Positions 44,752 through 57,521 of a DNA stretch of 64,000 nt are shown here, piece by piece. Both the position numbers and the translations under genes were made by a program. The stretch comes from Linyphia triangularis (taxonomy: Eukaryota > Arthropoda > Arachnida > Araneae > Linyphiidae): NCBI GenBank assembly GCA_963978545.1, contig OZ021727.1:90716447-90780446 (forward strand), read 5' to 3'. The notes under the pieces were generated by a model. It did not search any database. It was not told the origin of the DNA and worked only from the letters and a program-made list of their open reading frames with translations. Every line of letters starts with the position of its first letter. Positions within the stretch are counted from its first letter, which is position 1.

Positions 44752-46216
44752 ACACGCAGACGGGGTTTCAGTAAACTACTCCGATCTCGATTAACCCACT
44801 TTAAGGGGTCGAAAAGGGGTTTAAACGTTCCAAACGGGGCACATTCGAATATCCCACTTCCCACTTGGTCACAACTCTGAATGTCGGCACAAATATCAAC
44901 AATGGTAAAAATAGAAAAAGTAAACTACTCCGATCTCAATTAACCCACTTTAAGGATTCGAAAAGGGGTTAAACGTTCCAAACGGGGGACATTCGAATAT
45001 CCCACTTCCCATTTGGTCACAACTCAGAAAATCGGCACAAATATCAACAATCGTAAAAATAGAAAAAGTAAGCAACTCCGACCTAGGTTAACTAATTTTA
45101 AGGGGTGGAAAAGGGGTTAAACGTTCCAAAGGAGGGATATTCGAATGTACCACTTCCCAATTGGTCACAACTCTGAAAATAGGCACAAATGTCAACAAAG
45201 ACAGACATAGAAAAATTAAGCTATTCCGAGCTTGATTAACCCACTTTAAGGGGTGGAAAAGGAGTTAAACGTTCCAAACTCAAATATCCCACTCCCCATA
45301 TAGTCACAATTCTGAAAATTGGGGCAAATGTCAACACAAATAAACATAGAATAAGCAAGCTATTCCGATCTCGGTTATTCCACGCTTAGGGGTCGAAAAG
45401 GGGTTAAACGTTCCAAACGAGGGATATTCGAACATTCTACTTCCCATTTCGTCGCAATTCATAAAATTGGTATGAATGCCAATCAAGATAAACATAGAAA
45501 AGTAAGCCATTCCGATCTCGATTAACCCACTTAAGGGTTCGAAAAGGCTTTAAACGTTCCAAAAGAGAGATATTCGAATGTCCCACTTCCCATTTTGTCA
45601 CAACTTTGAAAATTTGTACAAATGTCAAAAAAGATAAACATAGAAAAAGTAAGCTATTCCGTTCTCGATTAACCTACTTTATGGAGTCGAAAAGGGGTTA
45701 AATGTTCCAAACGAGGGATATCCGAATGTTCCTCCTCCAATGTAGTCATAATTCTGATATTTGGTGCAAATGTTAAAAGGACAAATTTAAAAAAAAATAA
45801 GTTATTCCAATATCGATAAATGAATTTTTAAGGGATGAAAAGTCGACGCAACATTGAAACTATACGAGGATTATTTTAATGTCTCAATTCCAATACAGCT
45901 ACTACTTCGAAATTTAGAACAAAGAGCAAACATAAACACAATAAACTATTTCAATCTCGATTACGTAATTAAAAGGGTCCGAAGGGAATTAAACGTTCTA
46001 AACGAGACATATTCAAATGCCTCTTTCCAATATAGTATTTACAATTATAAATTTCGTTTAAAATGTCAACAAAGGAAAGTTTCTATTTTGATAAATCAAT
46101 TTGTCGGGATCGAAATGGGTGCAAACGTCTGAAATGTAGAATACGTGAATGGTCTTTTGATCGCTAAAATGCTAATGGTAAAATTTCGTAGCGCAGCACG
46201 GGTATTCAGCTAGTGA
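44752..46216. repeat. Array of about ten diverging 148-bp repeats, possibly a Helitron-like element
   Basis: Units share ACTCCGATCTCGATTAACCC and GGGGTCGAAAAGGGGTTAAACGTTCC-type blocks (starts near 44778, 44927, 45075, 45223, 45362, 45509, 45656, 45804, 45947). Similarity falls steadily from left to right; the last units are barely recognisable. The left edge GCAAGACACGCAGACGGGG recurs at 20232-20252. The right edge AGCGCAGCACGGGTATTCAGCTAG followed by T resembles a Helitron 3' end (CTAG/T), but I see no convincing hairpin or TC 5' end. The 92-codon frame at 45854 is incidental. Confidence 0.65.
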
Positions 46217-46515
46217 TTTTATAACTGCAATAAAGGTTTTAGCAGCAAGATTGTTTTGAGCTGATTTTAAATACAGTCCACTTCGGAGAGAAAGTCAATG
46301 TTCAAGCTACAACAACTATAATAAGACCCTAACCTCTCTATCCAACAAGTCACCCATCTCTTCTTTCTATCTTTCTTTGCTTTGGAGTTACGAAATCCCA
46401 AAGTTAGGTTCTCTTTTTTTAAAGGACCCTGTACATACTCAATTTTTCATCTTGAGTAATAGAGTTAACCATCGGATTCTTAAGAGGAAGCCCTAGTAAA
46501 GATAATTCTCTATTA

Positions 46516-47171
46516 GTCAGAGAGGCGACTGCATTTTTTGGACCTCATCGAACATCATTCTGAATTTTTTATAGAGATTGGAGAAAAGTGAGTAGATTAC
46601 GAATCCACTGGTCTGCCGTGGCAAAAATGGCCGAAACTGATCAAAAATCGACTTGGAATGAGTTGAACTATAATCCGATTGCCAAATACGTCATAACTTG
46701 CCAAAAAAGGAACAAAATTTTTCGTCTGGCAACCCTGCATTTTGATTTTCAATGAGAAAAAGCGCAAACGATTTTTGATACCTGGCTTGGAAAATGTGTA
46801 TCTTGTAAAAGTAAGCCAAATTGGCGACATCAGTACGTCATCCGTGAAGTAATATTTATTGCCAACTTGGCTCCCTTTTAATAAATGCAAGTAGACCGTC
46901 GCCAGATATCTGAATCGTCTGCAACCTTCTTAATTGATAATTAAACAGTGAGGGTTACCAAATAAAAAAACATGCTCATTATTTGGAAAGTTATGGCTCA
47001 TTTGGCAATTGGATTGAGTTTAACTTATTAAAAGTCGATTTTTGACCAGTTTCGGCCATTTTTGCCACGGCAGACCAGTGGATTCGTAATCTACTCACTT
47101 TTTTTCTAATTTCTATAAAAAAATTAGAATGATGTTCGATGGGGTCCAAAAATTGCAGTCACCTCTCTGTC
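46516..47171. mobile_element. Giant foldback MITE (660-bp family), copy 5
   Basis: Termini GTCAGAGAGGCGACTGC and GCAGTCACCTCTCTGTC with flanking TA. Same orientation as copy 1. The 97-codon minus frame inside is non-genic. Confidence 0.87.
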
Positions 47172-47486
47172 TATATATTCGCTACGCTACAATCTTCTAG
47201 CCCAGTGCATTTAGAAACTTCTTTCTATAAAACCTTGAAATTTGGTGAGTAGGCACGAAAAAGGTAACTTAATAAAATTACACAAATTGTTTTCATTTAA
47301 TGTCTACCCATTATAAATGAAAATTAAAATAGCAAAAGGCAAAACCAGGTGGAGCTACTGTATGTACACTGACATAAGGTTCGCAAGCATAAAATAAAAT
47401 ATATGAGACGCCATTTTCGAGTTTTTAATTTTTATCATTTCATTAAGAGATCATGCTCGTAACTACTCACCTTATTTTAAGGTTTT

Positions 47487-48205
47487 ATAAGGTATACGTA
47501 TAGGCTTCAAATCGCAAAAATTGTAAAAATCGGGGAAGATTTGTAAGGCCGTAAAAAACAAAAGCAAAATAAAAACAACACAAAATATGAGGGAGGAGCA
47601 TACTAAAATGGAAATATATAATAATTAGTATAATAATAACAGGTTTTTATATAAAAAAAATACTTTTTTAAAAGTTATTCTCAGATTGTAGTTTTTTATA
47701 TTTTGCATTTCATTCAAACAGTAATAACTCCAGTTTAAATAATATTTTTTGAAATTTGTTTTTTGGAATTCAATCTGCATACATTGTTGAATGTTTTCAC
47801 CCTAAATACCAAGTGATTTGTGAATAAATATTTTTTTAATTGAATTTTAAAGATAAGATTATGTATAAAAAAACTTGGATTTTTCTAATAGATTCAGTTA
47901 AAGCAAGATATCACAAAATATACACACTGTAAAATTCTGTTAATAGGGTCAAAACATAGAGCAGGGTATTCCGCATTATTGAACGCTAAAATTGTATCTG
48001 TGGGTGAATTAGAGTTTTGTTATTACCGTTCGAAATTAGCCTAGTTAGTTGATTAAATGTTAATTATTAAGATTAAAGAAATTTAAAAAAAAAAAAAAAA
48101 AATATTGGAAACAGTTTAACAAATAATGTTCTTTTAAAGGTGCAAAGGTCAAATTTTTAAATTGAAAATTAAAAAAAAATGTTGAAACCTATACGTATTC
48201 CTTTA
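47487..48205. mobile_element. Foldback MITE related to the TTAA group (family E)
   Basis: Left ATAAGGTATACGTATAGGCTT, right AAACCTATACGTATTCCTTTA. The ends resemble families C and D, but the flanking tetramers are TATA/TTTA-like rather than TTAA, so the boundary or ancestry is less sure. Non-coding. Confidence 0.6.
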
Positions 48206-48468
48206 CATTGGGCTAGATGATTGTAACATAGCGAGTACAGGAAATGAACCTTATTAAGTCTTTCACTTAAATAAATGGGAGAAACGTTAAACTGGTTCTG
48301 ATATTGATGTTTGCTCAGGTGTCAGCATTGAATTCTAAAGTCATTTGAGGAATCAGTGTCTTTCAGATAAGTGTATTCATGGTATACTAACATGTCCGTA
48401 CATTCTATAAGAAATCAGAGTGATGTTTGATAGGGGTACATGCAGTAGCCATTTGGGCAACAATCTAA
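48206..48468. other. Short unannotated spacer
   Basis: Contains a fragment (48410-48450) AGAAATCAGAGTGATGTTTGATAGGGG resembling the right end of the 660-bp foldback family. Nothing else seen. Confidence 0.4.
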
Positions 48469-48470
48469 TA

Positions 48471-49130
48471 GTCCAAGAGGCGACTGCAATTTTTGGACCT
48501 CATCGAACATCATTCTGAATTTTGTATAGAAATCGGAGAAAAGTGAGTAGATTACGAATCCACTGGTCTGCCGTGGCAAAAATGGCCGAAAATGATCAAA
48601 AATTGACTTGGAATGAGTTGAACTAAAATCTGATTGCCAAGTATGTCATAACTTGCCAAAAAGAGAACATAATTTCTCGTCTGGCAACCCACTGCACTTT
48701 GATTTTCAATGAGAAAAAGCCCAAACGATTTCTGATCTCTGACTTGGAAAACTTGTATCTTTTAGAAGTAAGCCAAATTGGCGACGTCAATTACGTCATC
48801 AGTGGCGTAATGTTTATTGCTAATTTGGCTCATTTGTGAACGATTCAAGTAAGCCATCGCCACTCATACGAATCGTCTGCATTCTTCTTAATTGAAAATT
48901 AAAGAGTGAGGATTATCAAATAAACAGATATGCTTATTATTTGGCAAGTTATGGCGCATTTGGCAATTCGATTTAGTTCAACTTATTAAAAGTCGATTTT
49001 TGACTAGTTTCGGCCCTTTTTGCCACGGCAGACCAGTGGATTCGTAATCCACTCACTTTTCTCCAATTTTTATAAAAAAAATTCAGAATGATGTTCGATG
49101 GGGTCCAAAAACTGCAGTCGCCTCTCAGTC
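48471..49130. mobile_element. Giant foldback MITE (660-bp family), copy 6
   Basis: 660 bp with TA on both sides (48469-48470, 49131-49132). Termini GTCCAAGAGGCGACTGC / GCAGTCGCCTCTCAGTC. Central AATTACGTCATCAGTGGCGTAAT palindrome at about 48790. Confidence 0.9.
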
Positions 49131-49334
49131 TATAAGGTAGTTTTAAGTGTATCTGTATCTTGAAAGAGTTTTTGCAACTTGAAACAAGAACATCCGACGT
49201 CCAAGAATTATCCAAATGAGTTGTGCAGTGATCATATGACTCGGTTGTTAAGGTTTTCGCTTTCAGATCATTTAAAAATAATTGCAAATTAGTTTCACGT
49301 TAATTTATAATACTAAATTTTTTTTTAGAGTTTA

Positions 49335-49518
49335 GGTTGGTTGGTTGGTTTTTGTGATCAACGTTCTATACTTGTGCACAATAACGGCTAATCATACCGG
49401 GACCTACAACTTAACGTGGATTCCGAAACACAACGAACATCCATGCTTGCCCCGGAATGCGAACCCGGCACCTTTGACATGCAAAGCCAGAGCGCTAACC
49501 ACACAACCATCAGGTGGG
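49335..49518 (-). mobile_element. tRNA-derived SINE (family C)
   Basis: On the minus strand: A-box-like GTGTGGTTAGCGCTCTGG, B-box-like GGTTCGCATTCC (49454-49466 on +), body, and the same CCAACCAACCAACC tail as family A. Body differs from family A. Target duplication not resolved. Confidence 0.75.
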
Positions 49519-49683
49519 GTGTCATTATTTAGAAGTGTGAGGTTCAGGTTTTTCTGTGACAGTATTCTTAAAATTAAATTAATTGGCATTGCCAGCTGCT
49601 GTCTCACATAATAAGAATAATATTTATTGCAGTTTTTCTCAGTTATTTTAGTGAAATATATTTGATTTAAAAGTGTTTTAAAT

Positions 49684-49870
<187 letters not shown>

Positions 49871-50031
49871 TTTTTTTATTTAATTATTCAACTTGTTTGA
49901 TTTCAACCAATATATTTGCTTTGATACGAACTGAATTCTCAAAAAGTCCACCGCCGATCAATATTTATCAATATTTAATTTATTGTAAATTTACCCCGAG
50001 AAAGGTGAGCAAGATAATAGAGACTGCATAT

Positions 50032-50496
50032 TGTTATGAATTTTTCCGCTGAGGCAATGATGGCATAGTTTTTACTGTATAAAAATATTTATTCTCTCTT
50101 CAGAAAACTCACAAAATTTATCCACAGGCAACAGTGTAATCGCTCACAAGCTTCAACACAAGCTTTAGCAAAAACAACTTCGAATACAGCGATTATACAA
50201 GCTCACTCCAATAGGTAAACAAAGCGATACGCTTTCATCGAAGTCCAAAGTTAATCTGAAAACTTTCCCGTTCTCCAGTCCTTTATATACAAGCGCGTGA
50301 GACATTCTCGAAATTTCCAGCCAATTCATAGACAAGAAATATCTCGAAACTTCTCGATGGCTTTAGGTGTTGCCACCTTTTTCTAACTTGTATAATCGCT
50401 ATTAATTAATAAATAAAATAAGATAAAAATAAATTACAATAGAATTTTGAAATAATACGTCACTATTTACAATATATACAGACAATTTGTGCAACA
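50032..50496 (-). mobile_element. Solo LTR of the Ty3-like element, minus strand
   Basis: 465 bp, starting TGTTGCACAAATTG and ending TCATAACA on the minus strand. Differs by scattered substitutions from the 26304 LTRs. Flanks ATAT (50028-50031) and AAAT (50497-50500) approximate a 4-bp duplication. The HSE-like array and TATA box are retained. Confidence 0.93.
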
Positions 50497-50904
50497 AAAT
50501 AATCTCAAAATCCGTTTTAAATTAAATACAATTAACCTTTTACTTTAGTTATACTGTAATAAAACGTAAAAATAAACAAGTGAAATTTAACGCAAAGATA
50601 GATTTGGTATAAGCGCACATCAGAGAAAATACAGAAAATCTTCAACCACACTTATGAAAATATGTTCTCATGAAAAAAAAAAAAAAAAAAAAACTTCGTG
50701 TGTATAAATATTTTAAAACATAATACTTAAATACATTAACTGCCACACATAGGTGGATCACTTTCTACAAAAATTCACACTACAAGTGGCTTCAGGTCAA
50801 GACCGGACAAGCCGCTTCTTAAGGTCATATTCCAAATCATGAAATCCAGGCATATCATACTACATTGCACTCTAATGGACTGAAAGTCTCTTAAAATATT
50901 GCTG
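50497..50904. other. No gene seen
   Basis: An A run at 50671-50691 and a slightly GC-richer patch at 50740-50880; no frame I can support. Confidence 0.45.
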
Positions 50905-50916
50905 ATGGTTGTCTCG

Positions 50917-51092
50917 GACGACCAAACGGTATAGTGGTTAGCGTACTAGTCTCTAGACCGCGAGGTTGCGGGTTCGAGTCCCGTGTTAGGCATGGGTGTT
51001 TGTAAATGTATGTTGGCTTGTCTAATGACGAAAGTATCGGTGCATTATAACCCTAGTGTTGCTGACGGAGCCAGATAATCTGAAAACAACCA
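50917..51092 (+). mobile_element. tRNA-derived SINE (family A), copy 8
   Basis: B box GGTTCGAGTCC intact, body slightly diverged, tail AAAACAACCA. Perfect 12-bp target duplication ATGGTTGTCTCG at 50905-50916 and 51093-51104. Confidence 0.94.
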
Positions 51093-51104
51093 ATGGTTGT
51101 CTCG

Positions 51105-51885
51105 ATTTCGACAAGACACTTTGATATAGAATAGGGGGTTGTATACTGGAAATTGAAGTTTAAAGCCTATAAAGAGTATACGTCTTTCTCAGTAAATCCC
51201 ACGTGGAAAATGAGGCTAGTCATTTTCATAGCAACAGACAATGCTGGACATGCTGGAAGAGGCTGGTTGTGATAGTCAGGCAGTAGGTGTACCATACAAA
51301 TTCCAATTAATTAGAATTACTCCTTAAACCATAATTCAATGAATTCCTTGTTTTTTTCTTCTTAATTGCAGTTGAGAATACGATAAGTAGTTATCTAATT
51401 CAAATGTTTCTCTGATAGTTGATATCAATCCTGAAGTATTTAATTTTTTAATCCGACTACAGAAAACGAAACACTCGTTTAATGAGTATTTAATTGATTT
51501 ATCTTGTAAGCCATTCATTTCTCTCTGAATTGAAAAATCCATTTAAGCCAGTTACGCCTAGGAGATAATCCGAGACGCTCGGCTCACTCTCAATTTCAAT
51601 AAATGGGAATTTAATCATGAAAGGTACATTAAAAATAGTTCATTGTGATTAGTTTTATGGAAATGAAGCTGCTTTGCTGATGATACCAGTGGGCGAGAAA
51701 TTTGTAGTTGGTACGCATTTCTATTTGTTTCAATGTTTGAAAAGCATGATGTAAATACCTCTATAGTTACCGTGCAAATACTTAGGAGTAGCAGAGAAGC
51801 CATAATTAATGCGCATCTATTTGAAAATATTTCTAGCTTGCCCAATGTGCATATCTTCAAAAAATAAAAAAAAATAAAAAAATAT
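51105..51885. other. No gene confidently seen
   Basis: Short minus-strand frames at 51336-51542 and 51615-51899 have no recognisable domain. Confidence 0.45.
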
Positions 51886-51889
51886 ATAT

Positions 51890-52355
51890 TGTTGCACAAA
51901 TTGTCTGTATATATTGTAAATAGTGACGTATTATTTCAAAATTCTATTGTAATTTATTTTTATCCTATTTTATTTAGTAATTAATAGCGATTATGCAAGT
52001 TAGAAAAAGGTGGCAACACCTAAAGTAATCGAGAAGTTTCGAGATATTTCTTTTCCGATGAATTGGCTGGAAATTTCGAGAATGTCTCACGCGCTTGTAT
52101 ATAAAAGACTGGAGAACGGGAAAGTTTTCAGATTGACTTTGGACTTCGAGGGGAGCTGATCGCTTTGTTTACCTATTGGAGTGAGCTTGTATAATCGCTG
52201 TATTCGAAGTTGTTTTTGCTAAAGCTTGTGTTGAAGCTTGTGAGCGATTACACTGTTGCCTGTGGATAAACTTTGTGAGTTTTCTGAAGAGAGAATAAAT
52301 ACTTTTATACTGTAAAAACTGTGCCATCATTGCCTCAGCGGAAAAATTCATAACA
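51890..52355 (+). mobile_element. Solo LTR of the Ty3-like element, plus strand
   Basis: 466 bp; perfect 4-bp target duplication ATAT at 51886-51889 and 52356-52359, which fixes the family target-duplication length. The minus-strand 81-codon frame across it is a shadow. Confidence 0.95.
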
Positions 52356-52435
52356 ATATCTTTTATTGAGACCGAGAGAAATTTATAAGTAGAAAAAAAA
52401 TACATAGATATCAAATTATCGCTTTCAGATGAATC

Positions 52436-52560
52436 AACGGTATAGTGGTTAGCATGCTAGTCTCTAGACCACGAGGTTGCGGGTTCGAGTCCCGTGTTAT
52501 GCATGGTTGTTTGTTTTGTGTTGCTGGCGGCGCCAGATAATCTGAATACAACCAACCAAC
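52436..52560 (+). mobile_element. tRNA-derived SINE (family A), copy 9, internally deleted
   Basis: tRNA-like head and 3' end present, but about 50 bp of body missing between GTTGTTTGT and TTGTGTTGCTG. Approximate target duplication TTTCAGATGAATC (52423-52435) / TTCCAAATGAATC (52561-52573). Confidence 0.88.
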
Positions 52561-52573
52561 TTCCAAATGAATC

Positions 52574-53964
52574 CTTACACAAGGGCCTACATGTCAATTA
52601 ACTTTATTGATTGAAGCTTAATGTGAGAGTTGTATTTTTCAAGTTTTAAATTAAAAAGAAAATATAACAAATATTTCAATATCTTATATCTTTGTTGCCT
52701 TTGAGGTAAAATTTGCGAACGTAAGTGCTAATTTATTTTTAAAAAAACTACTTTTTATTGTAAAATATTTTTTTTTTCTTTTTGTAAATTATATTTTTAT
52801 TTTTAAATATCTTTTATTGTGTAAAATGTTTTTGTTGTGAAATATTTTTCTTATTGTGAAATGTTTCCAGAATTTCAATAGGTACTCGCGAAAAGTGTAA
52901 TGATGATCTAAGGATCTCTACAAACTTATTATTGCTCTAAAAAGCAGTTAATGATGACAATCATTTCAGTTTTAGAAGCCGTAATAAGAAAAAAAACACG
53001 ATTTATTAGGTAGGATAATACTTCTGATGCGAAAATTTCAATACATTCCTATTACATTGCTTTCATTTTTTTTAAAAATAGCCAGTTAATAAAAAATGAC
53101 ATGTTGTTCGAAATGGAAAATTGGACTGAATAAGATTTGCCAAGTATTTGTCTCTTGGAATGTTATGCCTTTTTAGTTTGCAAAAAAATGCTTTGTAGAA
53201 AATAAGAACTAAATATATTGTTACCAATACCTTCCCAGATGACTCAAGTTTATGAAAACCATTTAATTATGGTTCTCAAAGAATAGTACATTATTTTTCA
53301 AAGCAGTAGAAACCAGAAAACAAGCTCACACCTACGCTTTAATTTAATTTTTACACGCTAGAGCAAGAATTTAATATTTACTTAATTATAAGCAAGAATT
53401 TAGTATTTTCCTAATTATAAAGGTACAAAGTAAAATGCTAAATTAAAAAAAAATTCGTGGCTACTAAACTTGCCTAAGTATCTCCTTATTTCAAAAGTAC
53501 TCTGATAAATAGATAAAAAAAAATAATTACGCCTCCGTTTCTTTACTCCTTTTGTTTGAAGCCATGAAACGCTGATATTAAATATGAGACAGTCCAAAGT
53601 CAATTACCTCCTGAATGTTTACCGAGCATGTTATTAAAAGAACTGCAAAATATGTGATCGAAAAACCAAAGTTTATGTAATAAAATTACTGTTAGCTCTG
53701 TATTGATGAAGTAAGATACTTACAATTAGGGTAAGTTAGGTAATAATTTGTAAAGTTGTCTCATTGGGTTGTTAGTTTCGATTGCTGGAGAAAAATATAC
53801 TATTTTAAAAACTTTTCAAATTATAAAAATGTATTTACAAATTTCGCAGACATCGTTATTTTTTTAAACTATTAATACAAGTATAAATTAAGCATTTTAC
53901 TACCTACATTAGTTTCTAGCATTTCATTTACGTTTCTATCCTTTTAAATATCATGTGACTGAAA
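52574..53964. other. AT-rich DNA, no gene seen
   Basis: A loose TTATTGTGAAATGTTT-type short repeat at 52755-52865; otherwise nothing recognised. Confidence 0.5.
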
Positions 53965-53967
53965 CTT

Positions 53968-54222
53968 TTTGGTGATGACAACATTATAGTCTTTTTGGTG
54001 ATGACAACATTACAGTCTTTTTGGTGATGATAACATTACAGTCTTTTTGGTGATGACAACATTACACTCTTTTGGTGATGACAACATTACACTCTTTTGG
54101 TGATGACAACATTACACTCTTTTGGTGATGACAACATTACAGTCTTTTTGGTGATGACAACATTACAGTCTTTTTGGTGATGACAACATTACAATATTTT
54201 TGGTGATGACAACATTACAGTA
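53968..54222. repeat. 25/26-bp minisatellite, about ten units
   Basis: Unit TCTTTTTGGTGATGACAACATTACAG; the central three units are one T shorter (CTCTTTTGG). Sharp boundaries. Confidence 0.95.
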
Positions 54223-54475
54223 TTGCAAGATAATTAACATGGACAAACACACAATTTGGAAATCCCAATGTACTTAAAATGTACACTCATTTAAGTCAAA
54301 ATTAAAGTTCTGAAAAAAACGTTAACGTTTGCGTAAAACATTATTTTCAATGCAACTAAGTTTTATGGCAAATATACACTTAATGCGTACGGTACTTATT
54401 ATAATAGCATTCATGTTTAATCTTTATACATACGACATCCTGAGAAAAAAAAAACTACCAACCTATTTTTTTTTA
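54223..54475. other. Spacer between two tandem arrays
   Basis: Nothing recognised. Confidence 0.5.
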
Positions 54476-55543
54476 TAGAAATAGTGTGAGGTAAGAAATT
54501 AACACTGATTGAACGAGATAAGATCTAAGTTTTAAAGATTGGGGGGTTAATTATCATAACATATTTAAATGATTAGGCAAATACAAAACTACCCTAAATA
54601 ACATTTTAAAAATATAAATATTTATATTTTAGGGATAAATACAGGCCCTTACATAGAAATAGTGTGAGGTAGAAATTAACACTGATTGAACGAGATAAGA
54701 TCTTAAGTTTTAAAGATTGAGGAGTTAGTTCTCAAAACATATTTAAATGATTAGGCAAATACAAAACTACCCTAAATAACATTTTAAAAATATAAATATT
54801 TATATTTTAGGGATAAATACAGGCCCTTACATAGAAATAGTGTGAGGTAGAAATTAACACTGATTGAACGAGATAAGATCTTAAGTTTTAAAGATTGAGG
54901 AGTTAGTTCTCAAAACATATTTAAATGATTAGGCAAATACAAAACTACCCTAAATAACATTTTAAAAATATAAATATTTATATTTTAGGGATAAATACAG
55001 GCCCTTACATAGAAATAGTGTGAGGTAGAAATTAACACTGATTGAACGAGATAAGATCTTAAGTTTTAAAGATTGAGGAGTTAGTTCTCAAAACATATTT
55101 AAATGATTAGGCAAATACAAAACTACCCTAAATAACATTTTAAAAATATAAATATTTATATTTTAGGGATAAATACAGGCCCTTACATAGAAATAGTGTG
55201 AGGTAGAAATTAACACTGATTGAACGAGATAAGATCTTAAGTTTTAAAGATTGAGGAGTTAGTTCTCAAAACATATTTAAATGATTAGGCAAATACAAAA
55301 CTACCCTAAATAACATTTTAAAAATATAAATATTTATATTTTAGGGATAAATACAGGCCCTTACATAGAAATAGTGTGAGGTAGAAATTAACACTGATTG
55401 AACTAGATAAGATCTTAAGTTTTAAAGATTGAGGGGTTAGTTCTCAAAACATATTTAAATGATTAGGCAAATACAAAACTACCCTAAATAACATTTTAAA
55501 AACATAAATATTTATATTTTAGGGATAAATACAGGCCCTTGCT
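54476..55543. repeat. 178-bp satellite, six units
   Basis: Units begin TAGAAATAGTGTGAGGTA at 54476, 54654, 54832, 55010, 55188 and 55366, exactly 178 bp apart. Units 2 to 5 look identical; the first and last carry private changes. Each contains a palindromic AAAATATAAATATTTATATTTT segment. Confidence 0.95.
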
Positions 55544-57473
55544 CAGCATTTATTTTTTAACAAAACAAGAGTTATTATTAGATAAGAAACTTGTGAAAAG
55601 TTTTTTTCACAAATTGTGAATTATATATATCTTTCTTGTAGCGACACCTAACCTATGTGCTAAGTACTATCAAAATCCACTCACTTGGATTTATTAATAA
55701 GTACAGACAACTTGGATTACTCAATTTCAAATTATTATAAAAATAAAGATAACTAAAAATACCCCATTCCAAATTTTCTCGGCCATTAGTCTAAATACCA
55801 AGTTTGTTACCTCTCCCATTTTCTTTTCGTTACCTTTCCAATAATTTAGTTTTTTCTTCGTTACAAAAATACATTTCAATTTCTACATTTACTTTATATT
55901 GTTATATTGTTCAACGCCTAGTTCAGTGGACTTTAAAAATTATTTCTTATTTCTTGTTGTCATCTTGTGTTCAAATCTTTAACACTTGCTTTTTTCACCG
56001 GGAACAGACTGTTACGAATAATAATAATAACAGCGATGGCCATTGGTTGGAAATGTTAGTGCCTTGGGAACATGTGACTCCCCCCCCCCCAACCATACTC
56101 ACACTTTCCACAATCATGAATGTAAAATCCACTTGATATTTTTTTTAAATTTTTTTTAATTATCATTTTATAAAACGGATTTTTTGCACTTAAAAGTACA
56201 TAATTAGTAATGATGTTTACATGAAAAGATGTTCTTTTTTATTCAAAAATTAACTAACTAATTAACATTTAACTAGTTATAATTAGCATATTTTTGAACA
56301 ATAATTCGAGTTTTATGTGGCCAAGAAAAAAATTATGGTTTGAAATTGTTCGTAATATCATTCTTAATGTTATGAACCGCCATCTGCTTGTTTCTAAAAC
56401 ATAGAGTTTTTTTTATTAGAATTTTTTTTAACATTAAAAGTAGAAAAAATTGCAATGTTTCTAAAAACTTCTGCCTTTAAAAATCTAGCAAAATTTATTT
56501 TATTTTCAGTCAATTTGATTGAGGTTCAAACCATCTAATAGTTGATGTAGATTTTAACTCTCACATCATTTTTCAAAAAGATTATATCAAACTTCAGTTA
56601 TCACTGTTTAAATAAAGTTTCACGTGGCAAAAACTCGATTTTTTAGATAATGAGTTTAAAATATTCAAATTTATTTTCAGAACAAAATAGTACTTGAAAC
56701 TAATAAAAATAAATCTCTAGCCTTCAGATAATACCATTACCTTGCAAAAATTCCACCTAGAGATTATTTTAAAGAAAAAAAAACTATAAACACATTTGAT
56801 CTATTTTTACGATATTTCAAGCGAGCACATCACAAAAAATGAACGAAAATTTTTTAATACTCAAATCAAAGTTTTGTTTCATTTACGCAAAATACTAACA
56901 CTTATAACATAACATTATAAAACAAGAACAATTAATAAAATCATTCTGTATAGTTTTTGATTAAAAAACACATCTCTCGTTTTGGCCTCTAAGTGTAAGT
57001 TTTTGTTAACTTGAAAAACAATACTGCTTTGATGAGTAATTGTATGAAAGTGTCTAATCAGAGAGCTATCTTTTTGTTTAATCCACTATATCCAGCACAA
57101 TCAAACATGGCCAACAATACAATGTTTGTAAATAAACACTGAAAAATGCATACCTTGCTTTTGCTGTTATGCAGCCTGCACCACTCAAAGTTTCAAAATG
57201 ACAATCGTTTTTAGAGACCGTTTACTTTCCTCTACATCTCTTTCACTTTCACTCAAGCTGATTTTCAAGCAGAACCAATCAGCTCATCGAATACTCAAGG
57301 GCAGCCAAGGTTAGAATAAATTCCTGACCGATGCAGCCCCGTTAATACATTACGTGGAGGGAATGCTTTATTGCTTTCCATTAGTTATTATGCCAACGCA
57401 TGACTATGTCGCAGCCCGAAACGCGTTTCGGGAACACACGGCTGATATTCGGAGGAAGATCACTTTGATTAGA

Positions 57474-57521
<48 letters not shown>

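Noticed and set aside
46597..46890. 97-codon minus-strand ORF
   Set aside because: Lies entirely within a 660-bp foldback MITE and is broken in the sister copies.
54476..55543. CRISPR-like or rDNA spacer array
   Set aside because: Units are identical end to end with no unique spacers and no rRNA similarity.
55804..56136. 110-codon ORF as a gene
   Set aside because: Low-complexity composition, no domain, poor start context and runs of Asn and Pro from simple repeats.
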